The position numbers and the translations under genes are program-made. From contig UBNQ01000033.1 in NCBI GenBank assembly GCA_900466875.1, forward strand, positions 49,198 to 113,197: 64,000 bases of DNA. Direction: 5' to 3'. The notes beneath the pieces are model-generated. The model made no database searches and had not been told where the DNA came from. It saw only the letters and a list, made by a program, of their open reading frames with translations. Numbering within the stretch: the first letter of the stretch is position 1; every line of letters starts with the position of its first letter. Positions 53,501 through 63,422 of this stretch are shown here, piece by piece. Origin of the DNA: Hyphomicrobiales bacterium (GTDB lineage Bacteria; Pseudomonadota; Alphaproteobacteria; Rhizobiales; Rhizobiaceae).

Positions 53501-54688
53501 ATGGCAGATATGGATAGACGCCGCATCAGCATTCTCGGGTCGACCGGCTCGATCGGTGTCAACACGCTCGATGTGGTCGCCCAGCTGGGCGGGCGGAATG
53601 CATTCGACATCGTCGCGGTGACAGGCAACAGCAATGTCGCGCTGCTTGCCGAACAGGCCAAGGCGTTCGGTGCGCGCTTCGCCGTCACCGCCGACGACAA
53701 GCAATATGCCACGCTGAAGGATGCGCTTGCCGGCACCGGCATCGAGGTTGCGGCTGGCCGCGCGGCACTGGTCGAAGCGGGTCAGCGCCCGTCCGACTGG
53801 GTCATGGCCGCGATTGTCGGTACCGCCGGCCTTGCGCCGACCGTGGCTGCTGCCGAGCGTGGCGCGGATATCGCGCTTGCCAACAAGGAATGCCTGGTTT
53901 CGGCCGGTGAACTGTTCGTCAAGGCCGTGGCCGATGGCGGCGGCAGGCTCATTCCGGTCGACAGCGAGCATAGCGCGATCTTCCAGTCGCTGGAGGACGA
54001 CCAGCGTCACGCCGTCGAGCGCATCGTGCTCACCGCCTCCGGCGGACCGTTCCGCACATGGAGCCGCGAGCAGATGGCGAATGTGACCGCCGATGTCGCC
54101 CGCGCCCACCCGAACTGGTCGATGGGCCTGAAGATTTCGATCGGCAGCGCCTCGATGTTCAACAAGGCGCTGGAGATGATCGAGGCAAAACATCTCTTCG
54201 GTGTCCGGCCGGACCAGATCGAGGTGATCGTCCATCCGCAGTCGATCATCCATTCCATGGTGGGTTACACCGATGGCTCCGTTCTCGCCCAGCTCGGCTG
54301 CCCCGACATGCGCACCGCCATCGGTTATGCCCTGACTTATCCGGATCGCCCGAACCTGGACGTCGAACGGCTGGACTTCGCCAAACTGGCACGGCTGGAT
54401 TTCGAAGCGCCCGACGAGACGCGCTTTCCGGCATTGAGGCTCGCCCGCACCGCCATGGATCGTGGTGGCGTCCAAGGTGCGGTGATGAATGCCGCAGAGG
54501 AAGTGTCCTTCCACGCCTTCTGCGAAAAACGCATCGGCTTTCTGCAGATGGCGGATATCGCCGAAGAGGTGATGGACGAGATGGTCGGGTATGGCTCGGC
54601 GATCACGATGGACGACGTTTTTGCCGCTGATGCCGAGGCCCGGCGTCGTGCTGCCGAAGCAATTGCCCAAAAGGAAATGGCCGCATAA
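53501..54688 (+). CDS. dxr: 1-deoxy-D-xylulose-5-phosphate reductoisomerase
   Basis: A 395-residue enzyme of the MEP isoprenoid pathway. The NADPH motif ILGSTGSIGVNTLD is at the N terminus; ANKECLVSAGELF, PVDSEHSAIFQ and the later ASGGPFR and SIGSASMFNKALEMIEAKHLF blocks hold the metal and substrate residues. GGAA lies 5 bases before the ATG. Its last codons form the first arm of a terminator. Confidence 0.96.
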   Translation: MADMDRRRISILGSTGSIGVNTLDVVAQLGGRNAFDIVAVTGNSNVALLAEQAKAFGARFAVTADDKQYATLKDALAGTGIEVAAGRAALVEAGQRPSDWVMAAIVGTAGLAPTVAAAERGADIALANKECLVSAGELFVKAVADGGGRLIPVDSEHSAIFQSLEDDQRHAVERIVLTASGGPFRTWSREQMANVTADVARAHPNWSMGLKISIGSASMFNKALEMIEAKHLFGVRPDQIEVIVHPQSIIHSMVGYTDGSVLAQLGCPDMRTAIGYALTYPDRPNLDVERLDFAKLARLDFEAPDETRFPALRLARTAMDRGGVQGAVMNAAEEVSFHAFCEKRIGFLQMADIAEEVMDEMVGYGSAITMDDVFAADAEARRRAAEAIAQKEMAA

Positions 54689-54702
54689 GCGGCCATTTTT
54701 CT
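54675..54702. terminator. Terminator spanning the dxr stop, shared with hemA
   Basis: AAATGGCCGC (54675-54684) pairs with GCGGCCATTT (54689-54698) around ATAA, followed by TTTC. The first arm lies in the last codons of dxr and the loop includes the stop codon. The element is between convergent dxr and hemA. Confidence 0.8.
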
Positions 54703-54722
54703 TTCACTCTCGATTCTTGTCC

Positions 54723-55937
54723 TTACGCCACATGCCGGGCCAGCGCACAGCGCGACCAAAGCTGATGCAGCGAACCGACCAGATGTTCGAGGTCGGCGTC
54801 GGAATGCAGCGGTGTCGGCGTGATGCGCAGGCGCTCGGTCTTGCGCGGCACGGTCGGATAATTGATCGGCTGCACATAGATGTTGCAGTTGTCCATCAAC
54901 AGGTCCGAGATCCATTTGCACTTGGCGGCATCGCCGACCATGACCGGCACGATATGGCTCGGGTTCGGCATGTGCGGAATGCCCTGGGCATCGAGCATGC
55001 CGCGCAACTTGCGCACCCGCTCCTGGTGCCGGGCACGCTCCATCTGGCTGACTTTCAGATGCTTGATCGAGGCGATGGCGCCGGCAGCAAGCGCCGGCGG
55101 CAGGGACGTCGTGAAGATGAAGCCCGAGGCGAACGAACGGACGAAATCGCAAAGCGCCGTGGACGCGGTGATATAGCCACCCATCACGCCGAATGCCTTG
55201 GCGAGCGTACCTTCGATAATCGTCACCCGATCCATCAGGCCTTCACGCTCGGCGATACCGCCGCCGCGCGGGCCGTACATGCCCACCGCATGAACCTCGT
55301 CGAGATAGGTCATCGCGCCGTATTTGTCGGCGAGATCGCAGATCTCCTTGATCGGTGCGATATCGCCGTCCATCGAATAGACGCTTTCGAACGCGATCAT
55401 CTTCGGCGCGTTCGGATCGGCCGCCGCAAGCTTGGCTTCCAGGTCGGCGAGATCGTTATGCTTCCAGATCACCCGTTCGCACTTGCCGTGACGGATGCCT
55501 TCGATCATCGAAGCGTGGTTCAGCGCGTCTGAGAAAATGATCAGACCGGGGATTTTCTGGCCAAGGACGCCGAGCGTTGCCCAGTTCGACATATAGCCGG
55601 AATTGAAGATCAGGCCGGCTTCCTTGCCGTGCAGATCTGCGAGCTCTCGCTCAAGCAGAACGTGGTAGTGGGTGGTGCCAGAAATATTCCGGGTGCCTCC
55701 CGCACCCGCGCCACAGTGATCTATGGCTTCGTGCATGGCCGCAATCACGGCCGGGTGTTGTCCCATGCCGAGATAGTCGTTGGAACACCAGACGGTAACG
55801 TCTTTCGTGCCGGCTGCAGTGTGGTGCGTAGCCCGCGGAAAGCTGCCGCGCTGTCGTTCGAGATCGGCAAACACGCGGTAACGGCCTTCCTGATGCAGCC
55901 CGTCCAGTTCGCTTTTGAAATATGCCTCGAAATCCAT
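54723..55937 (-). CDS. hemA: 5-aminolevulinate synthase
   Basis: A 404-residue PLP enzyme that condenses glycine and succinyl-CoA to 5-aminolevulinate, the C4 route of haem synthesis used by alphaproteobacteria. [25 protein letters not shown] and the PLP lysine in [14 protein letters not shown] are clear. GGAG lies 7 bases before the ATG. A perfect TTGA-N6-TCAA site lies about 150 bases upstream, so oxygen control by the FixK-like protein is likely. Haem made here would also supply the FixL-like sensor. Confidence 0.97.
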   Translation of the reverse strand: MDFEAYFKSELDGLHQEGRYRVFADLERQRGSFPRATHHTAAGTKDVTVWCSNDYLGMGQHPAVIAAMHEAIDHCGAGAGGTRNISGTTHYHVLLERELADLHGKEAGLIFNSGYMSNWATLGVLGQKIPGLIIFSDALNHASMIEGIRHGKCERVIWKHNDLADLEAKLAAADPNAPKMIAFESVYSMDGDIAPIKEICDLADKYGAMTYLDEVHAVGMYGPRGGGIAEREGLMDRVTIIEGTLAKAFGVMGGYITASTALCDFVRSFASGFIFTTSLPPALAAGAIASIKHLKVSQMERARHQERVRKLRGMLDAQGIPHMPNPSHIVPVMVGDAAKCKWISDLLMDNCNIYVQPINYPTVPRKTERLRITPTPLHSDADLEHLVGSLHQLWSRCALARHVA

Positions 55938-56330
55938 GCTTACGCTCCAAAACCTGCGTCAGGCTTTTTTTTGATTTTTGCCATCTTCTTCGTCAACCCG
56001 AAAGTGGCTGCTTGCGCTTGCCTGCGGCAATAGGCCCATTTTAGATTTATTCCAATCCAAATCTTAGCGGTAGTGAAAATGTGAAGTTTGACCCACATCA
56101 AGCGCTGAGTGAAAAAGTCGCGGCTCAGTCAGGGACAGCCCCAGCCGGACGATCGCGGATTGCCCTCGCCGCTCGACATTTCGCCCAAGCCGCAATTTCG
56201 CAACGATTTCAGCAGCTCACACAATAAAACGCAGCGCTCATATGGACTCTTTGCGGCCGAGAACTATTGTTCCATCGGAAACGTCGCGCGCCGAGAAGAC
56301 GGAAGCGATGAAACCGCAATGGAGGAAGCC
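55938..56330. other. 393-base intergenic region between hemA and the lipoprotein gene
   Basis: The only gap above 300 bases in the window. It holds the FixK/FNR box at 56088-56101 and a dyad AGATTT (56043-56048) / AAATCT (56059-56064) with a 10-base spacer. An in-frame reading from 56109 runs into the lipoprotein gene but looks non-coding. No other gene or RNA is seen. Confidence 0.6.
56088..56101. promoter_or_regulatory. FixK/FNR box upstream of hemA
   Basis: TTGACCCACATCAA is a perfect TTGA-N6-TCAA palindrome half-site pair, the binding site of Fnr/FixK proteins. It is about 150 bases before the hemA start and 230 before the divergent lipoprotein gene. I saw no other perfect copy while reading the window. 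Confidence 0.7.
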
Positions 56331-56594
56331 ATGAAGAAGGCTCTGATTATGTTGATGCTGGGCGCATCGCTCGCAAGCTGCACGGCCACGGAACGGGGCG
56401 CCGGCATCGGCGCGGCATCCGGTGCAATCATCGGCGGCGTCGCAACCGGCAATGTCCGCGGTGCAGCCGTTGGCGGCGCGATCGGCGGTGTTGCCGGCGC
56501 ATTGATCGGCAACGTCTCCGAACAGCCGGGCCAGTGCTACTATCGCGACCGCTATGGCCGCCGCTACGTCGACGATTGCCCGCGCCGTTACTGA
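56331..56594 (+). CDS. Glycine-zipper outer membrane lipoprotein
   Basis: An 87-residue lipoprotein (signal MKKALIMLMLGASLASC, lipobox Cys17) with a glycine-zipper segment (GAGIGAASGAIIGGVATGNVRGAAVGGAIGGVAGALIG) like the rickettsial 17-kDa antigen/YMGG family, and a tyrosine/arginine-rich tail with two Cys. GGAGGA 4 bases before the ATG fixes the start. Structural role in the outer membrane is presumed. Confidence 0.85.
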   Translation: MKKALIMLMLGASLASCTATERGAGIGAASGAIIGGVATGNVRGAAVGGAIGGVAGALIGNVSEQPGQCYYRDRYGRRYVDDCPRRY

Positions 56595-56634
56595 CCTGCG
56601 GCAAACGACATAAAGTCATATTTTTCAGATATGT

Positions 56635-56666
56635 GGCCCCGAAGCCAGCTTCGGGGCCTTTTATTT
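56635..56666 (+). terminator. Rho-independent terminator after the lipoprotein gene
   Basis: GGCCCCGAAGC and GCTTCGGGGCC form an 11-base perfect stem with a CA loop, followed by TTTTATTT. Confidence 0.9.
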
Positions 56667-56781
56667 CATGAAATCATCATGCAGCCGAGATCAAGGGTAC
56701 CCCTTTGAAGATTTTACGGGTACAGAGGTTTCGAGCGACCATGAGGGTCTTGACCGACAGCTGCGTTAACTAAGTCTGCGT

Positions 56782-58710
56782 ATGGAAAAGATAAAAGCTG
56801 GGAGGATGAGCGACTGGAGCAGCCGGCGGAAAAGCCTGGCCTGCGTGCTGGCTGGTAGCCTGGCCCTTTCGCCCGCCTTTGCGTCGCAGGCCTATGCATT
56901 CAAGATTTTCGGCATAACCCTGTTCGGCAGCGACGAGGAAACCGTCGAGGTCATCGACCCGGTTCGTTATGAAGCAACGATCGAGACGGGAGACACGGAC
57001 AGCGATCTGGCTGACCGGCTGGAATCGGCCGCCGCACTTGTGAATGACGACGAAAAGCCGGTTTCAGGTGATCTTGGTATCATCGTCAAGGCGCGCGAGG
57101 ATCGCGATCGTCTGGTGGCCGTTCTGTACGAGGAAGCCCGATACGGCGGCATCGTCAACATATCGATCGCCGGAACCGATATAGACCAGCTGCCTCCCAA
57201 CCCGACTTTCGACCATTCCAAGCCTGTTCCCGTCACGGTAAATGTGACGCCCGGTCCAGAATTCAAACTCGGCGCGGTACGCTTCGAGGGAGATGCCGCA
57301 GGCAGAAACCCTGCTGATTACGATCTGGAAACCGGTGGACCGGCAGGCTCGCTGATCATCCTGAAGGCCGGCGAAAAGATCGTTCTCGATTTGAAGGAAG
57401 AGGGGCGCCCGCTTGCCCACCCTCTCCAGCGGCAGATCACGGCAGATCATGCGAAGCAGACAGTCGATGTGGTGCTTGGCGCAGTCGGCGGACCGATTGC
57501 GCCGTTCGGCACCGTGACGGTCAAGGGCGCGCGCGCCGTCAACCCTGACTTCATCCAGCGCTACTCCCGTCTTGACCGGCGTGAACGCTACTCCCCGGAA
57601 CAGTTGAAAAAAGCTTCTGAACGCCTGCGCCAACTTGGCGTGTTCTCCAGCATCACCATCCAGGAGGCTGACAGCCTGGCCGCCGATGGTTCACTGCCGC
57701 TTGCGATCGAAGTTTCCGAGGGCAAGTTCCGCTATTTCGGTTTCGGCCTGGAATATGCGTCGACCGATGGCGCAGGGGTTCAGGGATATTGGGGACACCG
57801 CAACCTGTTTGGCCAGGCCGAATCGCTGCGGTTTGAAGGTGCTGTTTCCGGCATCGGCGCCACGACTGACGTGACGACATTCGATTATTCTGCCGGTATC
57901 ACTTTCACCAAGCCCGGCTTCTACGTTCCCGAAGCGACGTTCGTCTCCAAGCTCGAAGCCAAGAGCGAAAACCCGGAAGACATCTACGAAGCCCAGTCGA
58001 TCACCTATTCGGCCGGCATAGCCTATGAACTCAACCCGACGGACAAGGTCACCGGCGGCGGCGAGATATCCTTCATCCGCGCCGACGATGCGTTTGACCG
58101 CAATGATTACCTAACCTTCAGCCTGCCGGTATCCTTCGAACGCGACACGCGGGACAACAAGCTCGACCCCACCGAAGGCTATTACGGAACCGTCTCCGCC
58201 AAGCCGAGTTATGAGGCGCTGAAGGGCAATGTGTTCTCCTCGTTCGAAGGCTCGATCTCGGGTTATTACGGCTTGGGAGCCGAAGACAAGGTGGTCCTTG
58301 CAGCCCGGCTTGGCGCAGGGACTCTCGTGGGAACAGGCGACCTTCAGGACATTCCGGTAACGCGCCGTTTCTATCAAGGCGGCGGCGGCTCGGTGAGAGG
58401 TTACGGCTATCGCGAGATATCGCCCTATAATAGCGATGGCGATGCGCTAGGTGGCCGCTCTTACCTATTGGCGTCTTTCGAAACGCGCGTAAAAGTGTCA
58501 GAGAAGATCGGCATCGTTCCGTTTGTCGACGTCGGAACGGTGACAACCGAAATCGTGCCTGATTTCTCTGATATTCGTGCGGGTGCAGGGATTGGGTTGC
58601 GCTATGCAACGCCCTTTGGCCCCATCCGCTTGGATTTCGCAGTTCCGCTCAAGCGCTATGACGGCGGTGATTCGTTCGGTATCTATGCTGGCATCGGCCA
58701 GGCGTTCTAA
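56782..58710 (+). CDS. tamA: Autotransporter assembly complex protein TamA (BamA/Omp85 family)
   Basis: A 642-residue outer-membrane protein. A signal peptide ends near QAYAF, then come POTRA domains (VEVIDPVRYEATIETGD, VTVNVTPGPEFKLGAVRFEG) up to about residue 290 and a 16-strand beta-barrel with the conserved RRFYQGGGGSVRGYGYREISP loop and the terminal Phe of outer-membrane proteins. It works with TamB to insert outer-membrane proteins or move lipids. The ATG at 56806 is a possible start, but the ribosome-like GGGAGG touches it. Confidence 0.92.
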   Translation: MEKIKAGRMSDWSSRRKSLACVLAGSLALSPAFASQAYAFKIFGITLFGSDEETVEVIDPVRYEATIETGDTDSDLADRLESAAALVNDDEKPVSGDLGIIVKAREDRDRLVAVLYEEARYGGIVNISIAGTDIDQLPPNPTFDHSKPVPVTVNVTPGPEFKLGAVRFEGDAAGRNPADYDLETGGPAGSLIILKAGEKIVLDLKEEGRPLAHPLQRQITADHAKQTVDVVLGAVGGPIAPFGTVTVKGARAVNPDFIQRYSRLDRRERYSPEQLKKASERLRQLGVFSSITIQEADSLAADGSLPLAIEVSEGKFRYFGFGLEYASTDGAGVQGYWGHRNLFGQAESLRFEGAVSGIGATTDVTTFDYSAGITFTKPGFYVPEATFVSKLEAKSENPEDIYEAQSITYSAGIAYELNPTDKVTGGGEISFIRADDAFDRNDYLTFSLPVSFERDTRDNKLDPTEGYYGTVSAKPSYEALKGNVFSSFEGSISGYYGLGAEDKVVLAARLGAGTLVGTGDLQDIPVTRRFYQGGGGSVRGYGYREISPYNSDGDALGGRSYLLASFETRVKVSEKIGIVPFVDVGTVTTEIVPDFSDIRAGAGIGLRYATPFGPIRLDFAVPLKRYDGGDSFGIYAGIGQAF

Positions 58711-58728
58711 AGAGGCAGCAACACAACT

Positions 58729-61700
58729 ATGACATTCATCGTCCGCCTTCTGAAATGGACATTGAGAGCCGCGATTGCGGCAATCGGCGTTCTTTTCGTC
58801 ATGGCGCTCGGCGTTGTTCTTTTCGTCGCCTTCACGCCCGTGGGCGGCGATATCGCTGCCAGCCGCATATCCGCCCTGGTTTCCACGCCGGATCGCTCCA
58901 TCACCTTCTCGCGGCCGGAAGGCCTGCTGACAGGTGACCTGCGCGTCGGCGCGCTGACACTCTCCGACAGCAAGGGTCCCTACGCCCAGATCAACGGCAT
59001 CGAGATCGACTGGTCGCCCGCGGCGCTGATCACCGGCGAATTCCGCGCCGACCGGATTACCGCAGGCGCAATAGACGTCTACCGCCCACCGGAACCGACA
59101 GCCGCAAAGCCGGCCACGACCACGACCTCGTCGGGGGGGACCACCCTGCCTGTCGGCATCCGCGTGGCACAACTCGACCTGCCGGACATCAATCTCGCGC
59201 AGGCGCTGTCCGGCCGCGATTTTGCCCTGTCGCTGAAGGGATCGATCGATGCGACGGGACCGAATATCGCGCTCGATCTCCAGGCGACCCGCAAGGACGA
59301 ACCGGATGCCAAGGCGCTTGCCGACATCGTTTATGCTCCCTCCGAAAACCGCCTGACACTGAAGGCATCCGTTTCCGAGCCGGAAGGCGGGCTTCTTGCT
59401 CGTCTGTTGAGGCTGCCCGGCGCGCCGGCCGTGGAACTCGGCCTTGATGGCGAAGGCCCACTGTCCAACTGGGCCGGCAAGCTCTCCGGCAATGTCGACG
59501 GCCAGCCGGTCATTTCGGTGGATGGCCGGCATATCCTGGTGGATAACGGCGGCCATCGTGTCGAGGTCAAGGGTGGCGGCCAGCTTGCGACGCTGATGCC
59601 GCCGGCATTGCGCGATCTCTTCGACGGCACAACCGATATCGATATCGCCGCAACCTACTCGAAATCCGGCCGTGTCGATTTCCAGCGCGGTCAATTGACC
59701 TCGGGCGCAGTGCGCATTTCCGCCAAGGGCGCATGGGACCCGAAGGGCGACAACAGCCTGACGGCAAGTCTCGCCGGCACCAAGGGGCCGGTCGAGGTGG
59801 CGTGGCCGATCAATGGCCAGCCGAGCCGCTTCTCGCTCGAAACGCTGAACTTCACCCTGACCGGTGCCGCCGCAGCCGCCCGCTTTAATGCCACAGCATC
59901 GCTTCCCTATGCCGAACTTCCGCAAGGGCGCTTCCGCCAGATCAGGCTTCAGGCGGAAAGCGAAGATCTCGATCTCATCACCCGGGCAGGCAGCATTCGA
60001 AGCCGCTTCACGGTGGGTGAGCTGAACTTCGCCAATGCCGATCTGGCGCGCGTGATCCGGGGTCCGGTCACGCTCGATGCGCCGCTGCGCCTGGCGCCAC
60101 CCGCGATCGGCCTCGACGCCGCCACGTTCGAAAGCGCCGGTTTCAACGGCACGGTCAGCGGAGCTTACGACACATCGAAACAGGCCGTCACCGGCAATTT
60201 CCGCATGTCGGCCAATCCAAGCATTCTTCCCCCATCGCTCAGCGCGCGCTTTGAAGGCGCGATCGCGGCCGAGGGTTACGTCGATTTCGTCCAGAACGGG
60301 CGCATGAGCCTGGAAAACCTCGTCGTCAAGTCGAATGCGGTCGAGGCCCATGGCAATGTCCTGATGGAGAACGGCAACGTCTCCGGTCGGCTTGCCGGCC
60401 GCCTGCCGGACATCAAGCGCTGGCTGGGTGATGCGGAGGGTGCCGCAGGCTTCGACATATCCGCCAAAGGCCCGCTGACGGGCGCGAATGTGAGAGCCGT
60501 CATCAATTCCGCCGAAGCCCGCCTTGCAGGCCGCAGGCTGGAAGACCTGAGCCTCGTGCTTGAAGGCATGGCAAATCCGGATGCGCCACAGGGCCATCTC
60601 TCGGTCAATGGCTCGATCGACAGCAAGCCGATCCGTATCAATACCGACCTCGCATCTGCCAATGGCGAAACGCAGGCGCCGGCGATCAATGCCGAAATCG
60701 GCCCCAACAAGCTGACGGGCGCCTTGACCTTCTCGCCGGAATTCATGCCGTCGGGCCAGCTTCAGTTCGATTTCCCCGATGTCTCCCTGCTGGCAGCCCT
60801 TGCCGCGCAGCAGGCTCAGGGTGACTTGAAGGGCTCCGTCACCTTCAACCGTGAAGGCCAGACAACCGGCGCGATCATCAAGGCGAACGGGTCGGCGCTT
60901 CGGCGCGGCAATGCCGGCCTGCTGCAGCCTGCGATCGACCTCACCATTCCGGATATCAAGACGATTGCCGCTCAGGGCTCGATCCGCGCAGCCCGCCTCG
61001 GCACCGACAGCATTTTCCTGGAAGGCCTTAATGTCGGCCTGAACCATTCGGGCACCACGACCACGGTCGATCTGTCCGCCAATTACGATGCAGCCCCGCT
61101 CACGACCAAAGCGACGATCGAAACCGCCGGTGGACTTGCCATCGGCCTGCAGAGTTTCGAGGCGACACCTCGCAAGATCCCGGTAAGGCTGGAAAACCCG
61201 ACCCGCATCGTCATCGAGAATGGTGGCGCGCGCCTGTCGAACCTCACCATCGCGACCGGAACCGGCAGCATCTCCGTAAACGGGACGGCCGGCTCCACGC
61301 TCGATGTGGCGGCAACGATAAACGCTCTGCCGGCAAGCCTGCTCAACACCTTCCTGCCCACCATCCATGCCGCAGGCAATATTTCGGGCACGATCAATGC
61401 AACGGGCACCAGCTCGGCTCCTGCGATAAAATATGATTTAGAATGGAGTGATGCCCAGCTTCGCCAGATGCGCGACGCTGGCATCGGGCCATTTCGCCTC
61501 TCTACAGCGGGCACCTTCGCAAATGGCACAGTCACACTAGAGGAAACCCGCGTTTCCGGCAGTGGCGGCATGGAAGTCACGGCCGACGGCAAAGTGCTTC
61601 TCAACGAGAACGGCGGCCCGGCGCTGAACATCAATGCCCGCGCCAAGGCCATTCCCGCCAACATCGCCAATGCCTTCGTCCCGAACCTCGGCGCGCAGGG

Positions 61701-63225
61701 GATGATTTCCGGCACGGTGACGGCCACCGGCACGCCTCAGGCGCCGGCGGTTCGCTACAACCTTCGCTGGGACAACGCAGCCGTCAGCCAGACGACGAGT
61801 GCCGGCGTCGCAGCCGTCGACATCACCGCCGAAGGCACGTTCCAGGATGGTCGGGTAACCGTCGACACCCGCCTTTCCGGCGGTGGCGGCATCGCGCTGT
61901 CGGGCGGCGGCACGGCCGTGATCACCGGCGACAGGCCGCTCAATCTCAAGTTTTCCGGCAGCGTTCCGTTCTCCATCCTTGCCGGCCAGCTCGCGGCGCA
62001 GGGTTTTGTGCTGGAAGGCACCGGCAATATCGATATCGCAGTCGGCGGCAACGCGGCATCACCCGCGATCACCGGAACGCTTGCGACATCCGGTTCGCGA
62101 CTGATCGACGTGCGCAGAAATCTTGCGATCACTGGGCTGACCGCCAACGTGGCGCTGGACGGCAAGACGGCGCGTCTTTCGGGCATTTCCGGTTCGCTCT
62201 CCGGCGGCGGCACGGTTTCGGTTGACGGCACCGTCGGCATCGAACCTGCATCCGGTTTTCCGGCAGACCTGACGATCCGGCTGGACAAGGCGAGCTATGC
62301 GGATGGCACCCTGTTTGCAGTGACGGCGGACGGCACGCTGACCTTCAAGGGACCGGTCATGTCCGGCCCCACGCTTGGCGGCGACGTTTCGCTGACCAAG
62401 GCTTCGATCACGGTTCCCGCCAAACTTCCAACTTCGCTGCGCTCGATCGACATCCGGCACCGCAACGCGCCGGCCGATGTTCTGCGGCAGATGGAAGAGA
62501 TACGACCGAAACAGGCGTCCGGCAGTTCCAATCCCATCAAGCTTGATCTTCGCGTGCGCGCGCCGAACGGAATCTTTGTCCGCGGCCGCGGCATCGATGC
62601 GGAACTCGGCGGAGAACTGACCGTCGCGGGGACGGCGATCGCGCCGCAGGTCAGCGGCGGCTTCGAGATGCGCCGTGGCCGCATCATCATCCTGACGAAA
62701 CGTCTCGATTTCACCGAGGGCGACATCACCTTCGGCGGCGGCCTGATCCCGGTTCTCAACATGTCGGCGGACACGACATCCGGCCAGACGACGATCACCG
62801 TCGGCGTCACCGGAATGGCGGACGATCCGACGATTGCCTTTTCCTCCTCCCCTGCCCTGCCGCAGGACGAAGTGATGGCGCAGCTGATCTTCGGCCAGTC
62901 CATGTCGCGGCTCTCGCCCCTGCAGATCGCCCAGTTGGCCGATGCAGTCAGCCAGCTTGCCGGCGGCGGCTCGACCTCGCTGCTGCAGACACTTCGCAGC
63001 AATCTCGGCGTCGATGACCTGGACGTGAATACTGACTCGACCGGCCAGACGAGCGTTTCGGTCGGCCGCTACATCAACAACCGCACCTATCTGCAGGTTG
63101 AACAGGGTGGTGAAGGCGGTGCACAGGCAACAATCAACCTGGATGTGGGCCGCGGCGTAAAGCTCAAGGCCGGCGCCGGCACCGAAGGCGGCAAGGCTGG
63201 TATATTCTACGAAAAAGAGTATTGA
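58729..63225 (+). CDS. tamB: Translocation and assembly module protein TamB
   Basis: A 1498-residue AsmA-like protein. One N-terminal membrane helix (AAIAAIGVLFVMALGVVLFVAF) anchors it in the inner membrane; a very long beta-rich region of repeated amphipathic strands spans the periplasm (bridge-like lipid transfer fold), and a C-terminal DUF490 (TamB) domain holds GGFEMRRGRIIILTKRLDFTEGDITFGGG and ALPQDEVMAQLIFGQSMSRLSPLQIAQLADAVSQLAGGG. It begins 18 bases after tamA. Complete in this window. Confidence 0.95.
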   Translation: MTFIVRLLKWTLRAAIAAIGVLFVMALGVVLFVAFTPVGGDIAASRISALVSTPDRSITFSRPEGLLTGDLRVGALTLSDSKGPYAQINGIEIDWSPAALITGEFRADRITAGAIDVYRPPEPTAAKPATTTTSSGGTTLPVGIRVAQLDLPDINLAQALSGRDFALSLKGSIDATGPNIALDLQATRKDEPDAKALADIVYAPSENRLTLKASVSEPEGGLLARLLRLPGAPAVELGLDGEGPLSNWAGKLSGNVDGQPVISVDGRHILVDNGGHRVEVKGGGQLATLMPPALRDLFDGTTDIDIAATYSKSGRVDFQRGQLTSGAVRISAKGAWDPKGDNSLTASLAGTKGPVEVAWPINGQPSRFSLETLNFTLTGAAAAARFNATASLPYAELPQGRFRQIRLQAESEDLDLITRAGSIRSRFTVGELNFANADLARVIRGPVTLDAPLRLAPPAIGLDAATFESAGFNGTVSGAYDTSKQAVTGNFRMSANPSILPPSLSARFEGAIAAEGYVDFVQNGRMSLENLVVKSNAVEAHGNVLMENGNVSGRLAGRLPDIKRWLGDAEGAAGFDISAKGPLTGANVRAVINSAEARLAGRRLEDLSLVLEGMANPDAPQGHLSVNGSIDSKPIRINTDLASANGETQAPAINAEIGPNKLTGALTFSPEFMPSGQLQFDFPDVSLLAALAAQQAQGDLKGSVTFNREGQTTGAIIKANGSALRRGNAGLLQPAIDLTIPDIKTIAAQGSIRAARLGTDSIFLEGLNVGLNHSGTTTTVDLSANYDAAPLTTKATIETAGGLAIGLQSFEATPRKIPVRLENPTRIVIENGGARLSNLTIATGTGSISVNGTAGSTLDVAATINALPASLLNTFLPTIHAAGNISGTINATGTSSAPAIKYDLEWSDAQLRQMRDAGIGPFRLSTAGTFANGTVTLEETRVSGSGGMEVTADGKVLLNENGGPALNINARAKAIPANIANAFVPNLGAQGMISGTVTATGTPQAPAVRYNLRWDNAAVSQTTSAGVAAVDITAEGTFQDGRVTVDTRLSGGGGIALSGGGTAVITGDRPLNLKFSGSVPFSILAGQLAAQGFVLEGTGNIDIAVGGNAASPAITGTLATSGSRLIDVRRNLAITGLTANVALDGKTARLSGISGSLSGGGTVSVDGTVGIEPASGFPADLTIRLDKASYADGTLFAVTADGTLTFKGPVMSGPTLGGDVSLTKASITVPAKLPTSLRSIDIRHRNAPADVLRQMEEIRPKQASGSSNPIKLDLRVRAPNGIFVRGRGIDAELGGELTVAGTAIAPQVSGGFEMRRGRIIILTKRLDFTEGDITFGGGLIPVLNMSADTTSGQTTITVGVTGMADDPTIAFSSSPALPQDEVMAQLIFGQSMSRLSPLQIAQLADAVSQLAGGGSTSLLQTLRSNLGVDDLDVNTDSTGQTSVSVGRYINNRTYLQVEQGGEGGAQATINLDVGRGVKLKAGAGTEGGKAGIFYEKEY

Positions 63226-63422
63226 GCCGCCCGACAAGGGAAACGGACCGCGCTTTTGCGTTCTATGATTTATGTTTGAGCAATAATCCTTGGTTAAAGT
63301 CGGCCTCACGCGATCTGAGATTTGCCGTGATTCGGCACCGGACCGCGACGTGATGGGGATTTGTGCCTGAATTGTCAGGTGCGGTTGTCTCACGCAGGCA
63401 ACGGAAAGCTGGGGCATTTTTG

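Noticed and set aside
52958..54670. 570-residue open frame antisense to dxr and running into the monooxygenase gene
   Set aside because: Opposite dxr, whose motifs are complete; shadow frame.
56109..56330. N-terminal extension of the glycine-zipper lipoprotein from 56109
   Set aside because: The true start has a perfect ribosome site and a lipoprotein signal peptide; the extension has neither.
58498..61368. 956-residue open frame antisense to tamB
   Set aside because: It is a shadow of tamB's biased codon use in a GC-rich gene: Arg/Gly-rich without domains, no ribosome site, and tamB is clearly real on the other strand.
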